Below the pieces are notes generated by a model. That model did no database searches, was not told the DNA's origin, and saw nothing but the letters and a program-made list of their open reading frames with translations. From Tetramitus jugosus (taxonomy: Eukaryota > Heterolobosea > Eutetramitea > Acrasida > Vahlkampfiidae), in NCBI GenBank assembly GCA_937625935.1, contig OW569354.1:523988-587987 (forward strand): a DNA stretch of 64,000 bases, written 5' to 3'. Shown here in pieces: positions 38,009 through 46,786 of the stretch. Numbering within the stretch: position 1 is the first letter of the stretch; each line of letters begins with the position of its first letter. The position numbers and the translations under genes are program-made.

Positions 38009-40426
38009 TTAGTGGTTCTTGACAAGGTTCTTGTACTCTGACAGCACATCCTTGTACAAGTCCTTCATTTGTTCGACAACCTTGGTGCTGACCAAGTAGT
38101 CTGTCACAGGTTCTCTCATGGACACTCTCTTGGTAAGCTTTTGCTTGAACGGTTCCTTCTCATTCTGTTCGACAAGTGTGATTGCAGCACCGAGCTTTCC
38201 AGCACGAGCCGTTCTACCAACTCTATGCATGTATCCCTTGAGATATCCCGGTGTATCATAATTGATCACAGTGTCAACCTCTAGATCCACACCTCTTCCC
38301 AAAACATCTGTGCAAATGAGAATGCTGAAGGCAGAATTTTGGAAGTCTTTGAGAACCTTGGCACGAACCTTTCCTCGCATCTTGGTATCAAACACCTCAC
38401 TGATTCTGTATCCTTCACCTGGTGTGGCCATTCCCTGATACACATCAATCTCCTTTTGATTCTGTACTCTTCTCTTCTCAGCAACCATGCTCTCATTAAT
38501 CTCCATACATGCCTTCCATGCACCAGTCTTCAAGAATGCCTTCAAGATGGTGTTCAGACGACTAGCGTTCTCAGGAGTGTCACAGAAGCACAAAATCTTT
38601 CTCTGTTTTGCAAACAGTTGTAGATTAGGATGCAACAACAGAGCAACCAAATAGAGAGGCTTGTAATAGGACTCGTAAGTAGAAACGTACTGTCGCAACG
38701 TGTCTGGAACACTGTACTTTTGATCCTTGGACGATTCATCATCTTCCATAATCTTGACAGATGAAGAAACAGCTCCACCTTCAACAGTAGAGACATCTGC
38801 TGCCTCTGTTGTTGTAGTAGTTGCTTCTTCCTTCTCTGCCTCCTTCTCAGCAGCGGAATCAACCTGAGGTGCATCTGGACGTTGCATAGGTGCCAACGGA
38901 GTGTGCTTGAGCATATTGGTAAAGAATTGAGGTCTGTGAAGGTTCAACTTTGCCAATCTTCCTGCGTGAGGTGTCAATGTAGCCGAGCATAAAATCTTTC
39001 TGGCCATGACGTATGGCACAGGCACAGGCACATCAGTCTCCGAGAGATGTGATCCCAATTGTCTCATATGAGACTCGTACTTTTCCAACAATTGTTTCAC
39101 AGAGTTTCCTCTGACACTGCCATCCAGCATCGTGTCCACTTCATCCAACACAATGAATTTGAGGCAGGACATGATCTCTAGGAATCCCTTGGTGTCTCTC
39201 ACGTGACGCAACAATCGATTTGGTGTTCCAATAATAATATGAGCCAATGAACAGAATTCTCCCTCACTGCTATCACGACTATTCTTCTTATTGTTACTAT
39301 TCTTGTTGTTGTTCTTGTTGTGAGAGAAAGCTCGACCAACAAGTCGCTTCTGCTCACGTTCAAAACTGGGCAATGATCCATCGCACAACTCCACAACCAA
39401 TCCAACTTCTCTTGCAAACTGTTTGAACACCGAGTACACTTGTTGAGCCAATGTCTTGGAAGGCACAACCACCATTGCTCGGAGTTTTGTGAATCGGAGT
39501 TTCATGCAGCACTGTAAAATGGGAAGAACGTAGCTCAGCGTTTTACCAGAACCAGTGGGAGAACTCACACAAATGTCACATGGAGTTTGACTTTGAGTCA
39601 TGGCAATTGCAACGGGAACAACAGCTCTCTGAACAGCAAACAATTCTTCAAACTTTAGCTTTTCACGCATCACATGAATAATTTTTTCATCGAGTGATGT
39701 TTGATCGAGAGGAAGCTTTTTGGCACTCATGATCCAAACATTGTCCTGCTTCTTGTCCATCATGTCCTCTGTTGTTGTTGTTAACTCTGGAGTGCTGGTT
39801 GTTGTTTCATCACCCATGAATGAAGCAGGTGCTTCTTCACCGTGGTAATTGTTGTTATCGTACTGTTGATCATAATTGTAGTTGTTTTGACCAGCATAGT
39901 ACTCTTCTTCATTGTTGTTGTTTCCATAATAAGAATCCTGATTATAATTATTGTAGTTGTTGTTGTTGCCATACTGATTGTAATTGTCATAACGGTTGTT
40001 GTTGTTGTTGTTATAATTATTGTTGAATCTAGAGTTGTTGTTGTTGTTGTTGTAACCAGCACCACGTTGATATTGAGAAGGTTCTTTTTCCTCTTCTTGC
40101 TTACTGAAAAATTGTTCAAGAGGAGACAAGTGATTGAATCGATTGTTGTTATTGCTCGTATTCGTGTTATTGGTAGTGACAGATGCACTCGCATCAAAAT
40201 CTGTCTTTGTCTTCTTAAACTTGTCCGTGTCGTTTAGGCCTGCTGCTGCGTTCGTTTGATCATCTCTGGCTCTCTTTTTTGTATTGGCAGAATCATTGGT
40301 GTTTTGAATAAATGCCAATGCTAAATCTCTGCTCTTGTTGCTCAACATGATTGATTTGTTGGTGTGTGGTTGTTGTTGTTGGCGTGTTTGACAAAAATGG
40401 TTTTGTTGTTGTTCAACAAATTGCAT
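38009..40426 (-). CDS. DEAD-box RNA helicase, DDX51/Dbp6-like, 805 aa
   Basis: A nucleolar helicase for 60S subunit assembly, by family. Motifs in order: Q-like AVQRAVVPVAIA, motif I SSPTGSGKT, Ia VVPSKTLAQQ, Ib GTPNRLLRHV, motif II DEVD (instead of DEAD), motif III SAT, IV-like ILCFCDTPENASRL, V CTDVLGRGVD, VI HRVGRTARAG. DDX51-specific cues are YYKPLYLVALLL after motif III and the long acidic insert between motifs III and IV. The N-terminal ~200 residues are Asn/Tyr-rich (NNNNYNNYNQDSYYG), encoded by AAC/AAT repeats. The DEVD change keeps the two catalytic acids. ATG at 40426; intronless. Confidence 0.88.
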   Translation of the reverse strand: MQFVEQQQNHFCQTRQQQQPHTNKSIMLSNKSRDLALAFIQNTNDSANTKKRARDDQTNAAAGLNDTDKFKKTKTDFDASASVTTNNTNTSNNNNRFNHLSPLEQFFSKQEEEKEPSQYQRGAGYNNNNNNSRFNNNYNNNNNNRYDNYNQYGNNNNYNNYNQDSYYGNNNNEEEYYAGQNNYNYDQQYDNNNYHGEEAPASFMGDETTTSTPELTTTTEDMMDKKQDNVWIMSAKKLPLDQTSLDEKIIHVMREKLKFEELFAVQRAVVPVAIAMTQSQTPCDICVSSPTGSGKTLSYVLPILQCCMKLRFTKLRAMVVVPSKTLAQQVYSVFKQFAREVGLVVELCDGSLPSFEREQKRLVGRAFSHNKNNNKNSNNKKNSRDSSEGEFCSLAHIIIGTPNRLLRHVRDTKGFLEIMSCLKFIVLDEVDTMLDGSVRGNSVKQLLEKYESHMRQLGSHLSETDVPVPVPYVMARKILCSATLTPHAGRLAKLNLHRPQFFTNMLKHTPLAPMQRPDAPQVDSAAEKEAEKEEATTTTTEAADVSTVEGGAVSSSVKIMEDDESSKDQKYSVPDTLRQYVSTYESYYKPLYLVALLLHPNLQLFAKQRKILCFCDTPENASRLNTILKAFLKTGAWKACMEINESMVAEKRRVQNQKEIDVYQGMATPGEGYRISEVFDTKMRGKVRAKVLKDFQNSAFSILICTDVLGRGVDLEVDTVINYDTPGYLKGYMHRVGRTARAGKLGAAITLVEQNEKEPFKQKLTKRVSMREPVTDYLVSTKVVEQMKDLYKDVLSEYKNLVKNH

Positions 40427-40585
40427 GAGCGAGGAGTTTTATTACTTGTGAAAACCAATTTGGTCAATGAAAATGTTGAACACGGACATGGAATGTAGAG
40501 CCTTGATCTGACTACTGGTTCTTATTCAATAATAGGGACACTTCTTGAGGTTTATAATGTTAACGTATCATAAAAGACCATTTAT

Positions 40586-41301
40586 TTACTGTTGTTCAAC
40601 TTGTTCAACAGCAGCTTCAGCAGCAGGAGCAGACTTGGTTGCGGTTTGCTTTTCTTCCAAAACGATTTCAATGTGAGATGGGGAGGACATGTAAGCATTA
40701 ATTCTACCATGAGCTCTGAATGTTCTTCTTCTAATGAGAGCAGCCTTGTTGACGTGAGCGTGAGCAACGAAAAGCTTGGACTTGGACAAGCTTCTGTTCT
40801 TTGCGTTGGCTTCAGCATTTCTCAAAATTTCGAGCATTGCTCTAACAGCCTTGGTTGGCCATCTGCATTGGGATGTCTTCCAGTTCTTTGCTTGAGCATG
40901 TCTACCTGGACCACCGTTGAATGGACCTCTGAATGGAACAGCTTCGATGTGCTTCAAAACGTTGTTCAAGAACTTCTTTGCTCTGATGAGGGTCATTCCT
41001 CTAATAGCGTTAGCAACTTGGACGGTGTTCTTGAAGTGAACTCTGACACGCTCTGCCTTAGCCTTAGCGTCTAGAATAACAAATTGAATGTCAGCACAAA
41101 ATGTTGATAAATACAAACAAGAAGTGTGAAGAAAGGAACTTGATCACGAGAAAGAAGATATGAACGGATGTCACAAATAGTGAATCTCGCCGGTCTCGCA
41201 ACATGTCATCCATTCTCACAACTTCCACAAGATTAGAACATTGATTGTTGATGCTTACGCTTAGAGGTTTGGGAAGTGTAACAGTAACTGGTGGATGGCA
41301 T
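40586..41301 (-). CDS. RPL17: cytosolic ribosomal protein uL22 (RPL17), two exons, 175 aa
   Basis: A 60S subunit protein lining the exit tunnel. Exon 1 is only 43 nt (41301-41259, MPSTSYCYTSQTSK) and exon 2 is 41070-40586; the 188-nt phase-1 intron starts GTAAGC and ends TTCTAG. Core signatures: ERVRVHFKNTVQVANAIRG, FNGGPGRHAQAKNW, QCRWPTKAVRAMLEILRN, VNKAALIRRRTFRAHGRIN and AYMSSPSHIEIVL. The C-terminus is Ala/Glu-rich. An early intron after a tiny first exon is common in ribosomal-protein genes. Reading the second exon alone gives a spurious N-terminus made of intron sequence. Confidence 0.95.
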
Positions 41302-41653
41302 TTTACTGGGATATACTTTTGGCTATAGTTGATGCTTGTGTTTTCGTTTTGTTTTTTGAGAAATTTCGAAAGGTTGACCTTTGTCGTGATTACAACGGTG
41401 AAGTTGACTGGTTGAAGTTTCACATGAACGATTGAATATAAAGCGGAAAAATATCACACAAAATTGTGAGTAAACGCAGCTAGTATGGCAAATCATGGAT
41501 TCACCTGATTACAGGAGAATGTTGTTTTTCCTTGAAGCATTGATCTTCTTGGTCGGTTGGTCTTCACATGAGATTGAGAGATCAACACCAGAATTTCCAG
41601 AAAAAAAAAGAACTGGGCAGAACAACTGTTTGTGAACAAATAAAACTTTAACA

Positions 41654-42681
41654 ATGAGCACTGATGGTGATGAACACAATGTTCTAGAGTATGACCCAGC
41701 TGTTGACGAATTCCAAATTGAGAGAATACTTGGCATCAAATTGTTGGAAGAAACTGACGACGAAGAACAATATTTGCTTAAGTTCAAGAATCGCAGTTAT
41801 ATTCACGCGAAATGGGTCACAGAGGATGAGGTAGAAAGATATCCAAACGGTGTCGCGATATTGGAGGGCTTTCGCTCGAGATTTTCAATTGAGGACTTTG
41901 AAGGCAAAACAGAGCACTTTTTTGATCCAAGCTTTTGTCAAGTGGATCGAATTTTGGATAGAGGACAATTCAGGAATAAGGAGGAGAAGAAGGGCATGTA
42001 TTGGGTCAAGTGGAAAATGTTGGGCTACGATGAGTGCACATGGGAGTTTGAAGATGATATTCCTCGTGATGATCATACCAAGATTGATGAATTTCAGAGC
42101 AGAAGAAGAGTGCCATCAGGGACAGATCGAAGAATCCCTGATCGACCTTCTGCAAGTGAATTTAAACCGCTTGAAACTGGTCCAGTAGTCAAACAAGGTC
42201 ATCAACTGAGAGATTATCAGTTGCAGGGTTTGAATTGGCTCTTGTTCTGCTGGTTCAACAAACGAGGTTCGATTCTTGCTGATGAGATGGGCAAAACTGT
42301 TCAGGCAGTGAATTTATTGGAATGGATCCGTACGGCTCAACATAACCGAGGTCCATTCCTTGTGATTGCTCCACTGTCTACTATCAACCAATGGAAGAAC
42401 AAGTTTGAGAATTGGACAGAGATGAACACAGTTGTTTTCCAGGGGAATCGAGAAAGCAGAGATTTGATCACTCGATATGAGTTTTATTATTATGATGAAA
42501 GTGGTCGTGTCATACCAAACCTCTATAAGTTCAATGTTCTCATCACAACCTATGAAACAATGATAGCAGAGGCACCCTTACTGAGCAACATTAATTGGCA
42601 GTGTATGGTGGTTGACGAGGGTCATCGATTGAAGAATACATCTTGAGAAGATTAAGAACCGATGTTTCCATGGAGGAGTAG
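41654..42681 (+). pseudogene. CHD-type chromatin remodeller, internally deleted pseudogene
   Basis: The frame encodes two chromodomain-like segments (EYDPAVDEFQIERILG; then CQVDRILDRGQF with YWVKWKMLGYDECTWEF) and the start of a SNF2 helicase (LRDYQLQGLNWLLFCWF). Motif I reads LADEMGKTVQ, lacking the LG of LADEMGLGKT, which removes the Walker A loop. Motif II (VVDEGHRLKN) is followed after two residues by a stop at 42644-42646. In the next frame, LRRLRTDVSMEE follows directly; this is the LRRxKxDV motif normally more than 150 residues downstream. A large internal deletion with frameshift is thus evident. It is probably a decayed duplicate of a full CHD gene elsewhere. Confidence 0.85.
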
Positions 42682-42762
42682 TACTAGATTGAGGATTGAG
42701 AATCGAGGATTGCTTAGGGTACTGAACAGTCATAAACAACTTGATATTTATTTGTTTCCAGA

Positions 42763-43575
42763 TCACACGAATTCAATCTCAACAAATTGTTGAAACTTAC
42801 TTCCAACAGACAGTGGTGTTGGCATAGTGACTGTCTTCTCAGTTCTACACTCCAAGATCTGAGTTACATATTGAAAATCTCTTAATCCGACAGCAATCTT
42901 GTGCAAATGTGCCTTCACATACACGTAATATCCATGCAAGAATGATCCTTCACTTGTATTTCCTCTCGTCAACGGGCACGTGACAACCTTGTGCTGCCTG
43001 TCCAATTCAATCGAATCGAATCTAAACTCGTAATCATAGAGATCGACTGCCAAGCTCGTGTTGACAAACCTGCCACCACCAGCATTTGACGTACAGTTCG
43101 AAAAAAAGTACAGATTGGCACCATCATTCTGTGAACAATCGAGCACATTAGAGTCCTTGATCAAACAGCCATAGTTCTTGTACAGTGTTTGTGGCTTTGG
43201 TGACTCCGTATCAAACGCAATGCACTTGGGTCCATAACATCCTTGCGACGGAGGCAAACTAGGATCTGTACATGTACAATTGAACAAATTCACACCATAA
43301 AAGCATCCATAGGCTTGCATGGGCCGTTTCTTGTAAGTGACTGGAACAAGTTCACCCTTGAGTGTTGCATAATCGACTCTGACATTGTTTTTGTCCAATT
43401 GATCATGTTGTAGTCTCCTTACTGTTGTTTTTGTTGTTATTGCTCCATGGATAAGGGTGGATGACGATGATATCTGAAGAGATAGAAACACAACAACAAC
43501 ACATAGGAGAAATAAGAGTTGAGGTCGTCGTTGAATTATTGTTGTTGGTAGTATGGTCGATGATTGAAACATCAT
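42763..43575 (-). CDS. secreted Cys-rich protein, 270 aa
   Basis: No family recognised. Starting at the ATG pair at 43575, residues ~15-45 are a long hydrophobic signal/anchor (LLFLLCVVVVFLSLQ). The mature part has about a dozen cysteines, many in short spacings (YGCFYGVNLFNCTCTD, QGCYGPKCIAFD, YGCLIKDSNVLDCS), suggesting a disulfide-rich extracellular domain, then a beta-rich C-terminal half with HGYYVYVKAHLHKIAVGL. N-glycosylation sequons (NCT, NTS) are present. Likely secreted or cell-surface. Confidence 0.6.
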   Translation of the reverse strand: MMFQSSTILPTTIIQRRPQLLFLLCVVVVFLSLQISSSSTLIHGAITTKTTVRRLQHDQLDKNNVRVDYATLKGELVPVTYKKRPMQAYGCFYGVNLFNCTCTDPSLPPSQGCYGPKCIAFDTESPKPQTLYKNYGCLIKDSNVLDCSQNDGANLYFFSNCTSNAGGGRFVNTSLAVDLYDYEFRFDSIELDRQHKVVTCPLTRGNTSEGSFLHGYYVYVKAHLHKIAVGLRDFQYVTQILECRTEKTVTMPTPLSVGSKFQQFVEIEFV

Positions 43576-43771
43576 AGTTCTTGTGAGTAGGGTTGAGTTG
43601 ATGATGTGATTCTGAGTGAATCTGGAGTTTGGAATTGCGTGTTTTTTGTGTGAGAGGAAAGATAGAGAAAATTCAAGGTTGATATCCGAAAACGTGTGGA
43701 ACAACAACTGTGGTTATGAATGTATGACCGATGATGACTCTGAAAATACAATGAGTAGCTATTGTTGTTGT

Positions 43772-44227
43772 TTATTGGCATTCGACAGAACCTATTCGCT
43801 TCTCGATCAGCTCTGTGATGTATTTGTCTATTTGGCTAAGACTCAGATCTCCGTGAAGAATGAACATCATTACTTGCTCGATACTGTGAGTATATGACTC
43901 TCCATTATACCTTCTTTCGTCTGCATAAAATTGAGCCGCAGGAGGCAGTCCAAACTCACACGGTTGCATCTCTATTTTGGAGCGAATGTAGTCCCAAGCC
44001 ATCTGTTTGAGCAACTGTTGATACTCTATTTCTTCTTCTTCAGAGCGTGTCCCGTCTGCAACCTTTCTGAACCTTGATAATTTTTCATTCCCAATGGCTA
44101 ACTTGTGTTCCCATTCTCTCAAAGCTATGGAGTTGCGTACTGTTTGAAGGCGTTGCATTACTTCTTCACTCTCCTGAGAAGATACCACAGATGGAGGAGG
44201 AACAGTCTTTAGAGCTAGCCTGAACAT
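43772..44227 (-). CDS. hypothetical protein, at least 151 aa
   Basis: The frame is open from within the AFG1 3' end, but AFG1 sequence overlaps that part in another frame, so only the part after about 44390 is likely real. The first ATG there is at 44227 and gives 151 residues with a helical, charged character (MQRLQTVRNSIALREWEHK, EIEYQQLLKQMAWDYIRSK) and no known domain. The ~55 codons upstream are also protein-like (Ser/Arg-rich), so the true start may lie in an unseen upstream exon, perhaps within the AFG1 3' region. Orientation is the same as AFG1. Confidence 0.4.
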   Translation of the reverse strand: MFRLALKTVPPPSVVSSQESEEVMQRLQTVRNSIALREWEHKLAIGNEKLSRFRKVADGTRSEEEEIEYQQLLKQMAWDYIRSKIEMQPCEFGLPPAAQFYADERRYNGESYTHSIEQVMMFILHGDLSLSQIDKYITELIEKRIGSVECQ

Positions 44228-44393
44228 GTGCTTTAAGAAGGGTGGGTCATTGTCCAGTAGAGTATAATAGTTTTTTGTGGCTGTGTTTCTTGTTGACGAC
44301 AACGATTGCGATCGTAATCGTGTTACCTTCTTTGTCAATGAGGGACTTCTAGAGTATGTTCGAACATTTTCGTTGCTCCTTTTTCTGGAGGTT

Positions 44394-46088
44394 TTATTGC
44401 TGAGCAAAGATTTTCTGAGTGTGTGAACAGTTTGCTTCAACGTACTCCTTGCTCTGCATTTCCAACAAGCGAGACACTGTTCTTCGAAAAGCAAAAGATG
44501 TATTCTTGTGTGCAGCCAGTGATGCATCCAATCGACCACTGGCACTCCACTCCGTATCACTGCCACGAGCATCCTTGATATATGAAGGAGCGGTGGGTAA
44601 TGGAGATACCGAAGAGTGTACTTCTTGACTCTTGCGATCCCCGCCAATCATTTGCACAACAGAGTCTACTCCTTCGTCACTCACACAAAACAGTTCTGCA
44701 GCTGGTGTCTCTGCAGTCATAATCACAACAACATTATTCTCATACAAGATATCGATCAAAATAATAAATCGATCCATATTCTGTTTCCTATTGTTCACAT
44801 GGATATGGAACTGAGGAACATTTTGAATAAATACGGTGCGGTACTGTTTTGCTAGTCCTAGATAGTCGATTGAGCCGAGTTCACGATCACAAAGGTCACC
44901 AAAGTCGAACATGCAAGCTGTGCGCGATGATTTTGGTACCTGTATCTCTCTGAAACCATGGTACTGAACGACTTGATTCTGCTCGTACATGCCCTCAATG
45001 GCACCAATCTGCTCAAATATTCCTTCGACTCGCAACCTGTTCTGTTCATTGTTTGGCGAGAGATAAATGTGATCCATGGGTGTTTTGAGAGTGCGGTAGT
45101 CCTTTCCCGTCCCTCCCATATCACTCTCCGAGTCCACATGTTCATTCATGTTGACAACCGAGCAGTGATCTTTCAACACTTGGATAAATGGTAAAAATAA
45201 GCTACGATTGATACCATTCTTGTACAGGTCATCCGGTGGTACATTTGAAGTGGCAATCACAGTGCATCCTCTCTCAAAGAGAATGGAAAAGAGTTGTTTG
45301 AGAATCATTGCATCAGCCACATCATTCACATGATATTCATCAAAACAGAGAATGGTTGATTCAGAGGCAATTGCATGAGCTATATCAGGAATTGCATAAC
45401 CACTACTACTAACACTACTACCAGCTTTACCACTACTACTACTACTAACATTACCATTGTCATCATGCATCTTGTTTTTGTTCTTTTTTGTTGCTAATCT
45501 CCATTGATGCATACGTGAGTGAACATTGAGCATGAATGAATGAAAGTGTGTTCTTTGAATGGACAGTGGTTGTCGTTGTTTCTCAGCATGTTCACCTACT
45601 ACTACTACTGTTGCTGCAGCTTGTTTTTGATTATGTTCGACACAGCATTGATAAAACATGTTCATTAGACTCGTCTTGCCTATACCTACACCACCATACA
45701 TGTACAATCCACGTCTTGTTCTCTGTGAGTGTTGACTAGTTTTGTTGTTGTTGTTGTTATTGGATGACGCAAACTTTTCATCATCATTTGGTGAAGGTAA
45801 TGATTGTTGTTGTTGTTGTTGTGGTTGTGAGATCAATTGATGAAACAAGTGATTCAAGTGTTGAACAGTTTCAAATTGTTTCGAGTCGAATTGAATTTGA
45901 TTTTGTTGCACCATGCTTTGATACTTGGAAATGGGATCATCATGGTTGATGCTTGGAGGATGATGGTGGATAATGGTGTTGTTGTTGACGGAATCAAGTC
46001 GTAGGTGGTGAGAATGGAAGCCACGACATTTGAAATGCTTTCTGCTGAGAAGTGTTGTTGTGCGTTGGTTTTTGAAAAGCGCTAGCAT
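44394..46088 (-). CDS. AFG1L: AFG1-like mitochondrial AAA ATPase (LACE1), 564 aa
   Basis: An inner-membrane-associated ATPase for mitochondrial protein quality control. The first ATG (46088) gives a basic presequence (MLALFKNQRTTTLLSRK). The family motifs are complete: Walker A GGVGIGKTSLM, HFHSFMLNVHSRMH, Walker B with the AFG1 signature LCFDEYHVNDVADAMIL (usually DEFQVTDIADAM), sensor-1 CTVIATSNVPPDDLYKNG, the arginine-bearing NGINRSLFLPFI, and the C-terminal FAFRRTVSRLLEMQSKEY. Poly-Q, poly-N and poly-S inserts lengthen the loops beyond the usual ~480 residues. An earlier in-frame non-ATG start would add only unlikely sequence. Confidence 0.93.
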   Translation of the reverse strand: MLALFKNQRTTTLLSRKHFKCRGFHSHHLRLDSVNNNTIIHHHPPSINHDDPISKYQSMVQQNQIQFDSKQFETVQHLNHLFHQLISQPQQQQQQSLPSPNDDEKFASSNNNNNNKTSQHSQRTRRGLYMYGGVGIGKTSLMNMFYQCCVEHNQKQAAATVVVVGEHAEKQRQPLSIQRTHFHSFMLNVHSRMHQWRLATKKNKNKMHDDNGNVSSSSSGKAGSSVSSSGYAIPDIAHAIASESTILCFDEYHVNDVADAMILKQLFSILFERGCTVIATSNVPPDDLYKNGINRSLFLPFIQVLKDHCSVVNMNEHVDSESDMGGTGKDYRTLKTPMDHIYLSPNNEQNRLRVEGIFEQIGAIEGMYEQNQVVQYHGFREIQVPKSSRTACMFDFGDLCDRELGSIDYLGLAKQYRTVFIQNVPQFHIHVNNRKQNMDRFIILIDILYENNVVVIMTAETPAAELFCVSDEGVDSVVQMIGGDRKSQEVHSSVSPLPTAPSYIKDARGSDTEWSASGRLDASLAAHKNTSFAFRRTVSRLLEMQSKEYVEANCSHTQKIFAQQ

Positions 46089-46255
46089 GGTTTGGTCGGA
46101 GAAGAAGGAGTTTTGGCTCACTTTGAAGTGGGTATTGATCAATTGAACATTCTGACTCGATCGAACAGACAGTGTTTTTGCTGTTGGTCAATTTAACAGT
46201 GTTTATCCCTAGCAATTCGCACAACTTGCTTTCCACATCTGAGTAATTCACTTTT

Positions 46256-46516
46256 TTAGTTCATGGCTGCTTCATCCTTGATGTCAGTATCCTCAAAGGT
46301 TTCTTCAAAGTTTGTTAACTCCAATCTGTGATCTAGCAACAGTCTAACATAGGTTTGCAATGAAGTTAGTGCAAAATGCATGTGCACTCTGATGATAAGG
46401 TTTTGTCATTCTTTACTCCCCCTAAACAGCTTTTCAATTTGATAAGGACTAAGGTTCTTTACTTTGTCTTTTGAGAAGACTACTACTTCGTCGTAGGGTC
46501 GTTGCTGAATTCCCAT
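46256..46516 (-). CDS. possible small two-exon gene, 76 aa
   Basis: Exon 1 (46516-46417) begins MGIQQRPYDEVVVFSKDK and ends LFRG; exon 2 (46386-46256) encodes MHMHFALTSLQTYVRLLLD, then an acidic tail. The 30-nt interval between them starts GTAAAG and ends CAGAG and restores the frame exactly, but 30 nt is very short for an intron. Without splicing the first frame stops after 50 codons (GSKE). Both parts look protein-like. No family is recognised. The start is 51 bp from another divergent start at 46568. Confidence 0.38.
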
Positions 46517-46786
46517 TGACCAAATAGTTCTTAGTTTTGTTTCTAGTTTGTTGGGAGTTTATCGACGATGGGTGGTATATTCATGAAAAACAGATTAAGT
46601 CGAACTGACCCAACTGATACAGCTCGTAACTGCAAAACAAACCATACATACAAGTATCCCATACAAGGTGAAGTTTTTTGTTGCTTTTTACCGAATCTAT
46701 CATGGGAGAAATATGAAGAGTTTTGGCGGCTAAAAACTTGTGAGCAGTGGAGGTAGTTGGTCAGTGTGCACACACAACAGAAACTA

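Noticed and set aside
39820-40237. Plus-strand hydrophobic frames opposite the DDX51 N-terminus
   Set aside because: They are antisense translations of AAC/AAT repeats (poly-Val/Ile/Cys) and have no independent support.
41091-41423. 110-aa minus-strand protein upstream of RPL17
   Set aside because: It overlaps the RPL17 first exon and intron in another frame; the RPL17 splice model explains the region.
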